From positions 1-64,000 of the forward strand of contig JAEKLQ010000021.1 in NCBI GenBank assembly GCA_019509785.1: 64,000 nt of DNA, written 5' to 3'. The notes below the pieces were generated by a model. It saw only the letters and a program-made list of their open reading frames with translations. It was not told the origin of the DNA and did no database searches. The stretch's first letter is position 1. The number at the start of each line of letters is the position of its first letter. The translations under genes and the position numbers were made by a program. Below are positions 8,336-15,722 of this stretch, piece by piece. The DNA comes from Fibrobacterota bacterium (lineage in GTDB: Bacteria; Fibrobacterota; Fibrobacteria; UBA11236).

Positions 8336-9052
8336 ATGCAAGAGGATTTACAGTACCTTTTAGAGCTCTCGGCGGTGGACAAAAAGGTCTACGAACTCAA
8401 GCTCACGAAGAAGGATCTTCCTGTTCGGATCCAGACCTTGAAGGAAGAAATCGAGCGGGAGAAGGCGAACGCCGAAAAGCTCGATCAATCCATCTCCGAG
8501 ACCCAGGGGAAGATCAAAGAAAACCAGGAGATGTCGGTCCAGGAGCAGGCCAATCTCACCGAAAGCAATAAGCGCCTGGAGGCCATCAGCACCAATCGCG
8601 AATACGATGCGGTGCACCTGGAAATCGCCACCCACAAGCGCAACATCGACAACTCCCAGGCCAACGTCATCCATTTCCAGCAGATACTCGAGAACCTGCT
8701 CAAGGAAAAGGAGACCGCGGATACGGCCTATAAGACCGTGCTGGACAAGAACGGCCCCGAGTTGTCCAAGCTCACCGAGGAACTGAACGGCATCGAGGAT
8801 CGCATGGCTACCGAATTGGCCAAGTCCGACGCGCCCCGCAACAAGATCAACAAGAAGGTCCTGGCGGTATACGATCGGGTGGTGAAGCGCCGCGGCAATC
8901 CCAACGTCATCGCGGCCATCAACCGTACCCAGAAGGCCTGCCTGGTATGCAATCGCACCCAGACGCCTCAGCGGGTTATCGAAATAAGCAAGCGGAACGC
9001 GCTGCTCACCTGCGAAAGCTGCGGCAGCATCCTGGTTTGGAAGGAAGACTAA
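8336..9052 (+). CDS. Coiled-coil protein with C-terminal C4 zinc ribbon
   Basis: The 238-residue product is mostly heptad-like coiled coil (residues ~5-170), ending in a zinc ribbon with CLVC near residue 205 and CESC near residue 228. This is the layout of the widespread zf-RING_7/CT398-like family, which is thought to act in nucleic-acid or secretion-related complexes but has no settled function. A GTG at 8327 would add three residues; the ATG at 8336 was chosen, with GGGTGA upstream. It appears to be a single-gene unit between two terminators. Confidence 0.8.
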   Translation: MQEDLQYLLELSAVDKKVYELKLTKKDLPVRIQTLKEEIEREKANAEKLDQSISETQGKIKENQEMSVQEQANLTESNKRLEAISTNREYDAVHLEIATHKRNIDNSQANVIHFQQILENLLKEKETADTAYKTVLDKNGPELSKLTEELNGIEDRMATELAKSDAPRNKINKKVLAVYDRVVKRRGNPNVIAAINRTQKACLVCNRTQTPQRVIEISKRNALLTCESCGSILVWKED

Positions 9053-9098
9053 GAGCCCTTCCGAAGCCTGGCATCCCCGGCTCCCCCAGCCGGCAAGC

Positions 9099-9126
9099 AA
9101 CCCGGGTCCTACGGCCCGGGTTTTTC
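9099..9126 (+). terminator. Intrinsic terminator
   Basis: AACCCGGG (9099-9106) pairs with CCCGGGTT (9115-9122), followed by TTTTTCTTT. It ends the zinc-ribbon transcript, 14 nt before the convergent neighbour's stop. Confidence 0.85.
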
Positions 9127-9139
9127 TTTGCTTCGGTTT

Positions 9140-9799
9140 TTATCCCGGAGTAGCAGGAACGCTGCCGGGAGCGGAGGCGGCGACAGGGCGGCTCTTCACA
9201 GCCTTGGCCAAGGCCTTGGCTGCCACGACTGAAACCGCCTCGGCCATGATGCGCATCCGCTTTTCGCGTTCAAGTGGAGGAACCTTGCCCCAATCCTCTT
9301 CGGGGGTGAACAGGAAGCCGGGTTCGTGAACCGCGGCGGCCACCAGGCTATCGAAGACGACGCTTCCCTTGACCCCGTCCACAACGCGCAGGCGCATTCC
9401 CTGCGTCCAAGTGTTCTTCACGGACCACGGCTTCCACCAGGTCCGCTTCGAGTCCACCGCGATGCGTTCCAGGCTCCCGTAGGCGAGATAGGCATCTCCC
9501 ACTTCGCGGCGGAGAGCCTGGGGATCGACGGGCCGCAGGTCCGGGCCGCGCAGGATACCTTGGGAGAAAAGCTTATCGATCTCTTCGCCCGGGATCGAAT
9601 TCACGGTCGGATCGGCGCCTAGTTCGGCGCGAATGCGCTTGGCGATGGCCTCGCTGATTTGCGGATCGGACGCGTCGGTTAGGCCGAGGAAAGCCACCGC
9701 GGCTTTCCTCGTCCCCGCAGGGGCCTGGGCGCGGGCCTGGAGGACCAGGAATCCCAATCCCAGCAGGATGGCGAGCATGGATTTGAGGAGGGAAGCCAT
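9140..9799 (-). CDS. Secreted protein with TolB/CsgG-like N-terminal fold, unknown function
   Basis: The 219-residue product has a signal peptide (residues ~1-25, ending ARAQA). A domain follows whose opening (KAAVAFLGLTDASDPQISEAIAKRI) resembles the N-terminal alpha/beta domain of TolB or CsgG-type periplasmic proteins, which build an alternative-reading 'pathway energy' or pore structure. The rest (TWWKPWSVKNTWTQGMRLRVVDG) is not recognised, and the C-terminus is Ala/Pro/Ser-rich. It is read in the same direction as mutL, 63 nt downstream of it, so it may share its transcript. The family link is tentative. Confidence 0.6.
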   Translation of the reverse strand: MASLLKSMLAILLGLGFLVLQARAQAPAGTRKAAVAFLGLTDASDPQISEAIAKRIRAELGADPTVNSIPGEEIDKLFSQGILRGPDLRPVDPQALRREVGDAYLAYGSLERIAVDSKRTWWKPWSVKNTWTQGMRLRVVDGVKGSVVFDSLVAAAVHEPGFLFTPEEDWGKVPPLEREKRMRIMAEAVSVVAAKALAKAVKSRPVAASAPGSVPATPG

Positions 9800-9834
9800 G
9801 CCTGGATTATCGGATAGGCGGAAGGGGAAGTGAA

Positions 9835-9874
9835 GGGCCGATTACGACTTCAGTCGGGCCGATTACGTCTTCAG
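9835..9874. repeat. 21-bp tandem duplication across the mutL stop codon
   Basis: Two copies of a 19-base unit (9835-9853 and 9856-9874) differ at one base and are spaced 21 bp apart. The right-hand copy contains the last codons and stop codon of mutL; the left copy would encode a second in-phase stop. Confidence 0.8.
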
Positions 9875-11860
9875 CCCGAATTTCCGTTGGATCTCATCGA
9901 GGGAAAAGCGGACCACGACCGGGGCCCCCGAGGGGGATACGTAAGGATTCTGGGTCGCGAACAGGCTGTCGATCAAAGCCGCCACTTGGGGATATTCGAG
10001 CGGGTCCCCCAGTTTCACGGAAGCCACGCGCGCGTAAACGCGCGCCAGCCGCTGTTGGAACTCTTCGCCCTTGGGAGCCGATGCCCCCCGCTCCGGCCGC
10101 AACAGGCCGTCAAGCAACTCGTGGATCACGCGACGGCCCTGGTCCGGCTTCACCTCCATGGGAAGCCCCCGCAATTGGAAGGCATTGCCGCCGAAGGACT
10201 CCAGGTCGAACCCCAGGGCTTGTAAGCGATCGAGATGGCCTTCGAGAAAGGCGCTGTCCGGGGAAGGGAGTTCCAACACTTCCGGGAAGAGCAATTGCTG
10301 GGATGAAAAGCGCCCGGTCTGCCGCATCTCTTCCAGGGCTTTTTCGTAGAGCACCCGCTCATGGGCGGCCTGCTGGTTCACGATCATCAGGCCGCTTTCC
10401 ACCCCGAACAGGATGAAGCCGTTATGCAATTGCAGGAACGGGATCTCGGATGGGCGCGAACGGGCCGCCGGAACGCTTTCATCGCCCGGGAAAAAGCGCG
10501 AGACGGGACCGGCCGGGGCCTCCGGCGCGTTCGGGAACAGCCGGATCTGGTTCCGGGCATCCGGAGCCGTGCCGCGGCCTAGTAACGTGTCGGTTACCTT
10601 GCCGGCGGATGCGGCGTCAGAGGATCCGGCGGAACCGGCGGACCCTGAAGCCGGGCCGGGAACGCCGCCATCCTCGCCTTCTCCGCGAGCGGGCGGACGG
10701 GAAGCGAAAGCGAAAGGCGGAGCGAGGCCGGGACCCCGGCCGGTACCGAACTCCGGAGCCAACTCCAGGGGGGCGGCCGAAGCTTCCGTCGACGTGATCT
10801 CCGTATCCGACCCCGCCGGAGCGGCCATCGGATCCCCGAGATCCAGCATCGGGATCCCCGCGATCTTGCGGAGCGCGACTTTCACCGCCTGTGAAATCGC
10901 CCAGTAAATGCGGCCTTCGTTGAGGAAGCGCACTTCCTTCTTGGTGGGATGCACGTTGACGTCCACTTCCTCCGGGGTCATGGTCAGGAAGAGCACGGCC
11001 AAGGGGAAACGCCCGGGCGGCAGCACATCGTAGGCTTCGGCCAGGGCGCGGGACGCCAAACCGCTCGTGATGGGGCGCCGGTTGATGAAGAAGAACTGAT
11101 GGGTCGAGCGCAGGCGCGCTTGCTGCGGCGCGCACACGTAGCCTTCCACGTGGATGGCCCCGCGGCCGCCCTGCATCCCGTCGGACCATTCCACGGGCAC
11201 GAGCTCCGCCGCGATGTTGAAGCCCAGCACTTCGCCCACGCGGTGCTTGAGCGAACCTTCGGTATAAGCCAGGATCTCGCGGCCCTTGTCCAGGATCTTG
11301 AAAGCCACGGCCGGATGGGCCAAGGACGCGCGGCTCACCACGCTCAGGATGCGCGCGGTCTCGTTCTTCGCGGAGCCCATGAATTTCCGCCTCGCCGGAT
11401 TATGCAGGAACAGGTTGCGGACGGATACGGTGGTGCCCGGGTTGCGCGGTACCTCGCGGCTTCCCGTCTCCCGCGAGTCCGACACGGTGATGGCGATGCC
11501 GGTGGGCTCGGCGGCATGGCGCGTCTCCAGGGTCAGCTCGGCCACCGCCGCCATGCTGCAGAGGGCCTCCCCGCGGAAACCGTAGGTGGCCACGTATTGC
11601 AAATCGTCGGCCGCGCGGATCTTGCTGGTGGTATGCGGCAACCAGGCCAGCTGGGCATCTTCCCGCAGCATCCCCTTCCCGTTATCGCTCACCCGGATCA
11701 GGTCCAGGCCGCCTTCTTCCAATGCGATCGTGATCTTGGTCGCGCCCGCGTCCAACGCGTTCTCGAGCAATTCCTTGACCGCATTGGCGGGACGCTCGAT
11801 AACCTCGCCGGCCGCGATCTTATGGATGGTCTCTGGGGAAAGGAGGTTAATGATGCCCAT
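9863..11860 (-). CDS. mutL: DNA mismatch repair protein MutL, degenerate endonuclease site
   Basis: The 665-residue protein has an intact GHKL ATPase domain (residues 1-~335): ENALDAGA with the metal-binding Glu-Asn, SDNGKGM, and TYGFRGEAL. A Pro/Ala/Ser-rich linker (~340-465) and a C-terminal dimerisation domain (~470-665) follow. In most bacteria lacking MutH this last domain nicks DNA and carries DQHA-x2-E, a Cys-Pro-His motif and FxR-type residues. Here the first reads NQQAAHE (495-501) and the Zn-binding loop reads VSPSGAP (641-647), so the metal-binding Asp, His and Cys are replaced. ATPase and MutS signalling should remain. The gene is divergent from the Rrf2 regulator. Confidence 0.92.
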   Translation of the reverse strand: MGIINLLSPETIHKIAAGEVIERPANAVKELLENALDAGATKITIALEEGGLDLIRVSDNGKGMLREDAQLAWLPHTTSKIRAADDLQYVATYGFRGEALCSMAAVAELTLETRHAAEPTGIAITVSDSRETGSREVPRNPGTTVSVRNLFLHNPARRKFMGSAKNETARILSVVSRASLAHPAVAFKILDKGREILAYTEGSLKHRVGEVLGFNIAAELVPVEWSDGMQGGRGAIHVEGYVCAPQQARLRSTHQFFFINRRPITSGLASRALAEAYDVLPPGRFPLAVLFLTMTPEEVDVNVHPTKKEVRFLNEGRIYWAISQAVKVALRKIAGIPMLDLGDPMAAPAGSDTEITSTEASAAPLELAPEFGTGRGPGLAPPFAFASRPPARGEGEDGGVPGPASGSAGSAGSSDAASAGKVTDTLLGRGTAPDARNQIRLFPNAPEAPAGPVSRFFPGDESVPAARSRPSEIPFLQLHNGFILFGVESGLMIVNQQAAHERVLYEKALEEMRQTGRFSSQQLLFPEVLELPSPDSAFLEGHLDRLQALGFDLESFGGNAFQLRGLPMEVKPDQGRRVIHELLDGLLRPERGASAPKGEEFQQRLARVYARVASVKLGDPLEYPQVAALIDSLFATQNPYVSPSGAPVVVRFSLDEIQRKFGLKT

Positions 11861-11931
11861 GGGAAATCGCTAAGTGCGGATGGAAAGATGCAAAAGGGAA
11901 GGCTCCGGCGCCTCCTGGAAGGCTCACCATA

Positions 11932-11960
11932 TTGTTCCTATCAGTTTTATATGTTATATT
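11932..11960 (+). promoter_or_regulatory. Predicted promoter of the Rrf2-cys operon
   Basis: TTGTTC (11932-11937), a 17-nt spacer and TATATT (11955-11960) precede the ATG at 11968 by only 7 nt. The expected transcription start falls at or beside the A of the start codon, suggesting a leaderless message. The stretch GTTCCTATC inside it could be a half-site for the Rrf2 protein. Confidence 0.55.
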
Positions 11961-11967
11961 CCGTAAA

Positions 11968-12408
11968 ATGAAGGTGACATCGAAAACCCTGTACACCTTG
12001 CACTTCCTCACGGCCCTGGCTATAAAGTCCAAGGACTTCCCCGGACGGCCCATTCACCTGCGGGAAATCGCCCAGGAATACAATATCCCCTTCAAGTTCC
12101 TGGAGCAGATCGCCATCCTCATGAAGAGCGTCGGCTTGGTGCGGGGGTCGAGGGGAAAGTTGGGCGGCTACCAGCTCGCGGACCTTCCCGAGAACATCCA
12201 TCTGTCGCGAATCATCAAGGCCACCGAGGGCGAGATCCTGCCCTGCGCCGAGATCGAAGGGGGAAACGAAGTCATCACCGGGCTCGTGCATCGCGCGATC
12301 CAGGATGGCCGGGAACTGGTGGACAAGAAGCTCGCTTCGGTGACCCTGGCCCAGTTGGCCGAGAAGGCCAGGCAACAACTCGAACCCGTTCCCATGTACT
12401 ACCTCTGA
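11968..12408 (+). CDS. Rrf2-family transcriptional regulator of the cysteine operon
   Basis: The 146-residue protein has the Rrf2 winged helix at residues ~1-80: a Leu-rich first helix (TLHFLTALA), LREIAQEYNIPFKFLEQI, the recognition segment and the GKLGGYQL wing. Unlike IscR it lacks the three-Cys iron-sulfur cluster; only one Cys is seen (ILPCAEI). Cluster-less relatives such as CymR control cysteine metabolism, often through contact with CysK, and cysH and cysK lie directly downstream. The ATG at 11968 is preferred over an upstream TTG because that TTG lies inside the predicted -35 box. The regulatory role is inferred from family and position. Confidence 0.85.
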   Translation: MKVTSKTLYTLHFLTALAIKSKDFPGRPIHLREIAQEYNIPFKFLEQIAILMKSVGLVRGSRGKLGGYQLADLPENIHLSRIIKATEGEILPCAEIEGGNEVITGLVHRAIQDGRELVDKKLASVTLAQLAEKARQQLEPVPMYYL

Positions 12409-12427
12409 ACATCGCTTATGAGGCCCT

Positions 12428-13228
12428 ATGACTCCCGCTGATACCGATCGCCCCGAATCCCGCTCCGCCGTTCCTCGCGGCGCCCTGGACGCCCCGCCCG
12501 CCTCCGGTCCCGCCGCTCCCGGAAGCTTGCAAGCCTTCGCCCAGGATCTGGACCGCGAGTTCGCCTCCCTGACCGCCGACGAGCGCATCCGCAAGGCATG
12601 GGCGCTGTTCGGCAAGGAGTTGATCGCGACCACCTCTTTCGGGAGGGATGCGGGCCTGCTCCTGCACCACCTGCATCGCCTGCAAACGCCTCTCCGCGTG
12701 TTCTTCATCGACACCTCCTTCCATTTTCCCGAGACCCTCGCCTATCGCGATACCCTCACCTCCGCCTACAAGTTGGATCTGCGCGAATCGCGTTCCTTCG
12801 AGCCCGACAACCGCCGTTACGGCAAAACCGAGGACGGGAAGATTTCCATTTCCGATACCTCCGCATGCTGCGCCATCAACAAGGTCGGCGTACAGGCGGC
12901 CTTCCTGGGGCGAAGCGACGTGAAGGCTTTCCTGACGGGCCTGCGCCGCGACCAGAGCGATTCGCGGGCGCATACGCCTTTCGTGCACGTGCAAAAGGGG
13001 AAGATGAAAATCTGCCCCTTCGCCGATTGGCCGGCCGCGGAAGTGGACATGTATCTGCACCTATGGGAGGTGCCCGAGCATCCGCTCGCGGCCCAGGGGT
13101 ATTCCAGCATCGGCTGCAGCCCGATTACCTGCACCAGCAAACCGATCGACCCGGGCGATCCGCGCTCGGGGCGATGGGTCGGGGACGCGAAGACGGAATG
13201 CGGACTGCACCTCGATTACGAGCCCTGA
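12428..13228 (+). CDS. cysH: Phosphoadenylyl/adenylyl-sulfate reductase
   Basis: It reduces (P)APS to sulfite in assimilatory sulfate reduction. The 266-residue protein shows the PP-loop-like TTSFGRDAGLL, the TGLRRDQSDSRA motif, and the catalytic end KTECGLH. A Cys-Cys pair (SACCAINK) and a downstream Cys pair indicate the iron-sulfur type that normally uses APS. The downstream pair reads GCSPITC, i.e. CX4C, where APS reductases normally have CX2C (GCxPC); two residues seem inserted. The N-terminal ~35 residues are Pro/Ala-rich and unlike the family. The gene lies 19 nt after the Rrf2 gene and 1 nt before cysK, in a clear operon. Confidence 0.88.
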   Translation: MTPADTDRPESRSAVPRGALDAPPASGPAAPGSLQAFAQDLDREFASLTADERIRKAWALFGKELIATTSFGRDAGLLLHHLHRLQTPLRVFFIDTSFHFPETLAYRDTLTSAYKLDLRESRSFEPDNRRYGKTEDGKISISDTSACCAINKVGVQAAFLGRSDVKAFLTGLRRDQSDSRAHTPFVHVQKGKMKICPFADWPAAEVDMYLHLWEVPEHPLAAQGYSSIGCSPITCTSKPIDPGDPRSGRWVGDAKTECGLHLDYEP

Positions 13229-13229
13229 T

Positions 13230-14153
13230 ATGAGATACTGCCAGGACCTCACCAGCCTAATCGGCGGCACCCCGCTGGTCCGCCTCAACAAGGTGATCCC
13301 GCGCGAGGACGCGTTGTTCTTGCTTAAACTCGATCAGCGCAACCCGGGCGGCTCGGTCAAGGACCGCATCGCATTGAACATGATCCTGGAGGCCGAGAAG
13401 AGCGGCAAGCTGAAAGCGGGAATGACCATCCTGGAGCCGACCAGCGGCAATACCGGCATCGCCTTGGCCTGGATCGCCTCGGTGAAAGGCTATCAGACCA
13501 TCCTGGTGATGCCGGAATCGATGAGCGCGGAGCGCCGCAATCTGCTGCAAGCTTATGGCGCCGAATTGATCTTGACCCCCGCCCACTTAGGCATGGCCGG
13601 GGCCATCGACAAGGCCAAGGAGATGCTGCGGACGCGCAAGGATTGCTTCATGCCCCAGCAATTCGACAATCCCGCCAACGCGGACGCGCATCGGCGCCAT
13701 ACCGTCGAGGAAATCTGGAAAGACACCGAGGGCAGGCTGGATGTATTCGTGTCCGGAGTGGGCACGGGCGGCACCATCACGGGCGTAGGCGAAGTGCTGA
13801 AGATCCGCAACCCGGCCATCCAAGTCGTAGCCGTGGAACCAACCGCTTCCGCCGTGCTGAGCGGCGGGAAACCGGGCAAGCACGAGATCCAGGGCATCGG
13901 GGCGGGTTTCATACCCAAGGTGTTGAATACGAAAGTCTATGACGAAGTCGTGAAGGTGACGGACGCGGAAGCGCTGGAGATGTGCCGCCGCCTGGCCCGC
14001 GAAGAGGGCATCCTGGCGGGCATCTCGACCGGGGCCAACGTGAAGGCCATGATCGAGGTAGGCAAGCGCCCGCAGATGAAGGGCAAGACCCTGTTGACCC
14101 TGGCCTGCGATACCGGCGAACGTTACCTGAGCACCATGCTATACGGGGGCTGA
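13230..14153 (+). CDS. cysK: Cysteine synthase (O-acetylserine sulfhydrylase)
   Basis: A PLP enzyme that makes cysteine from O-acetylserine and sulfide. The 307-residue protein has the Schiff-base lysine in NPGGSVKDR near residue 44, the substrate loop TSGNTGIAL near residue 72, and the PLP-phosphate loop GVGTGGTITG near residue 176. CysK and CysM cannot be separated with certainty by eye; the context with sulfate reduction favours CysK. One base separates it from cysH and one base from the following moeB-like gene, so translation is coupled. Confidence 0.92.
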   Translation: MRYCQDLTSLIGGTPLVRLNKVIPREDALFLLKLDQRNPGGSVKDRIALNMILEAEKSGKLKAGMTILEPTSGNTGIALAWIASVKGYQTILVMPESMSAERRNLLQAYGAELILTPAHLGMAGAIDKAKEMLRTRKDCFMPQQFDNPANADAHRRHTVEEIWKDTEGRLDVFVSGVGTGGTITGVGEVLKIRNPAIQVVAVEPTASAVLSGGKPGKHEIQGIGAGFIPKVLNTKVYDEVVKVTDAEALEMCRRLAREEGILAGISTGANVKAMIEVGKRPQMKGKTLLTLACDTGERYLSTMLYGG

Positions 14154-14154
14154 C

Positions 14155-14964
14155 ATGGCCATCTTCAACGAAAGCCAGATGCGGCGCTATCAGCGCCACT
14201 TGAGCCTGAAGGAAGTCGGCTTCAAGGGCCAGATGAAACTGGCCGCCTCCAAGGTCCTTTGCGTAGGGGCGGGGGGCCTGGGTTCGCCGGCCCTATATTA
14301 CCTGGCGGCGGCCGGGGTCGGCACCCTCGGCATCGCCGAAGGCGACGTGGTGGACGAATCCAACCTGCAAAGGCAGATCCTCCATTTCACCGAGGACGTG
14401 GGCCGGCCCAAGCTCGATTCGGCGCGCGAGAAGCTGGTCCGCATCAATCCCGACCTGAAGGTGGTGGAACATCCCGGTTACCTCTCCGCCGCCGACGCGG
14501 TTGAAATCATCTCTGCTTACGATTTCGTGATCGACGGGACGGACAATTTCCCCGCCAAGTTCCTGATCAACGACGCCTGCGTGATCGCGGGAAAGGCTTT
14601 CTCCCACGCCGGCATCCTGCGGTTCGAAGGGCAGACCATGACGGTGGTGCCGGGCAAAAGCCGCTGCTACCGCTGCCTGTTCAAGGAACCGCCTCCGGCG
14701 GATGCCGTACCCAGTTGCGCGGAGGCCGGAGTATTGGGCGCCATCGCGGGGGTGATGGGGACCTTGCAGGCCACCGAAGCCCTCAAGTTCCTGTTGGGCA
14801 AGGGCGATCTGCTCACCGACCGCCTGCTGGTTTTCGATGCCCTGGCGATGCGCTTCCGCGAAATCCGCGGGGGGCGCGATCCGGATTGCGCGGTATGCGG
14901 GGATCATCCGACCCTCAAGGCGCCGGTGGATTACACGCGGCCGGCTTGCGCTTCGGATATCTGA
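14155..14964 (+). CDS. MoeB/ThiF/HesA-family adenylyltransferase
   Basis: The 269-residue protein has the E1-like nucleotide motif GAGGLGSPALYYLAAAGVG (~38-56), the SNLQRQ arginine motif, DGTDNF, and two Cys pairs for structural zinc (CYRC and CAVC). Such enzymes adenylate the Gly-Gly end of a small sulfur-carrier protein (MoaD, ThiS or a CysO-like carrier). It is the last gene of the Rrf2-cysH-cysK operon, suggesting a role in a carrier-dependent sulfur transfer linked to cysteine. No carrier protein or rhodanese domain is visible in the operon, so the partner must lie elsewhere. The exact subfamily is not assignable by eye. Confidence 0.85.
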   Translation: MAIFNESQMRRYQRHLSLKEVGFKGQMKLAASKVLCVGAGGLGSPALYYLAAAGVGTLGIAEGDVVDESNLQRQILHFTEDVGRPKLDSAREKLVRINPDLKVVEHPGYLSAADAVEIISAYDFVIDGTDNFPAKFLINDACVIAGKAFSHAGILRFEGQTMTVVPGKSRCYRCLFKEPPPADAVPSCAEAGVLGAIAGVMGTLQATEALKFLLGKGDLLTDRLLVFDALAMRFREIRGGRDPDCAVCGDHPTLKAPVDYTRPACASDI

Positions 14965-14987
14965 AAAATCCTTTTAATCCAGGGTTT

Positions 14988-15035
14988 TCCTGAACAATCT
15001 TGACTTATCCTGAAACGTCAGGTATCTTCAGGATA
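14988..15035 (+). promoter_or_regulatory. Promoter and probable operator of the RHH/Doc module
   Basis: TTGACT (15000-15005), a 17-nt spacer and TATCTT (15023-15028) form a good sigma70 promoter. A perfect 9-bp inverted repeat, TATCCTGAA (15006-15014) and TTCAGGATA (15027-15035), overlaps the spacer, the -10 box and the start codon. A further TCCTGAA half-site at 14988 lies exactly 20 bp from the next one. This arrangement suits dimeric ribbon-helix-helix autorepression. Confidence 0.6.
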
Positions 15036-15247
15036 TGAAGCAGGAAAAATTCTCCACCCTGGTCGACGATGCGGTCCTTGCCGAGCTGAAGCAATATTCC
15101 CAGGAAAGCGGGAAAAGTATTTCCTGGCTGGTGAATGAAGCCGTGGCGGAATACCTGCAGCGCTCCCGCCTTCGTCCTGCCTTCCTGGAATCGATGAATA
15201 GGGTCCTCGATAAGCACTCCGATCTCATGCAGCGGCTCGCGAAGTGA
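15035..15247 (+). CDS. Ribbon-helix-helix antitoxin
   Basis: The 70-residue protein has a short beta-strand segment (KFSTLVDD), then a helix-turn-helix pair (AVLAELKQYSQESGKSISWLVNEAV) typical of CopG/MetJ-type dimeric DNA-binding antitoxins. The C-terminal part (~45-70) would wrap the toxin. Its stop overlaps the GTG of the toxin gene by 4 nt, the classic antitoxin-first order. It should repress its own promoter through the TCCTGAA repeats that overlap it. The predicted transcription start falls on the ATG, so the message may be leaderless. Confidence 0.8.
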   Translation: MKQEKFSTLVDDAVLAELKQYSQESGKSISWLVNEAVAEYLQRSRLRPAFLESMNRVLDKHSDLMQRLAK

Positions 15248-15702
15248 AGGAGTCCGTTTTCCTCACTTTGGAGGAATGCCTGCGTTTGCATGAGGAGCAG
15301 ATCCGGCGCTTCGGAGGATTGGCCGGGCTCCGGGATCCGGGCCTATTGGAAAGCGCCCTGGCCCGGCCGCGATCGGGATATTACCAGACCCTGTTCGAAC
15401 AAGCCGCGGCGTTGATGCAAAGCCTGGCTATGAATCACTGCTTCGTCGACGGCAACAAACGTATGGCCATGGGCTGCGCGTTCATATTCCTGGATTGGAA
15501 CGGCTACGAGATCAACGTGGGCGGAGAGGCCGCCGAGAAATTCCTATTGGAGAAAGTGATTCTCGGCAAAGCCGATGTCGCGGTAATCGCGGGTTGGCTG
15601 GAAGATCATGCGGCATCGCTTTCGCCGGATGGAACGAAGAAGAGGACCGCGGCGTCCCCCAAGAAACGCCGCTCCGGCCGGACCGGGCGGGGCAGATCTT
15701 AA
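15244..15702 (+). CDS. doc: Doc-type Fic-fold toxin (death-on-curing family)
   Basis: The 152-residue protein carries the Fic/Doc motif HCFVDGNKRMA near residue 72, with the N-terminal LTLEECLRLHEEQI seen in Doc proteins. Doc of phage P1 phosphorylates EF-Tu and stops translation; the GNKR form (Lys instead of Gly before Arg) marks the kinase-type Doc clade rather than AMPylating Fic. The last ~30 residues are a Lys/Arg-rich tail beyond the usual ~125-residue length. Start is GTG, overlapping the antitoxin stop. It forms a type II toxin-antitoxin pair with the preceding gene. Confidence 0.85.
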   Translation: MKESVFLTLEECLRLHEEQIRRFGGLAGLRDPGLLESALARPRSGYYQTLFEQAAALMQSLAMNHCFVDGNKRMAMGCAFIFLDWNGYEINVGGEAAEKFLLEKVILGKADVAVIAGWLEDHAASLSPDGTKKRTAASPKKRRSGRTGRGRS

Positions 15703-15722
15703 GAGCCCCAAACTTGTGGGCT

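Noticed and set aside
12428-13228. CX4C in cysH as a sequencing frameshift
   Set aside because: Six extra bases keep the frame and the residues on both sides match the family exactly.
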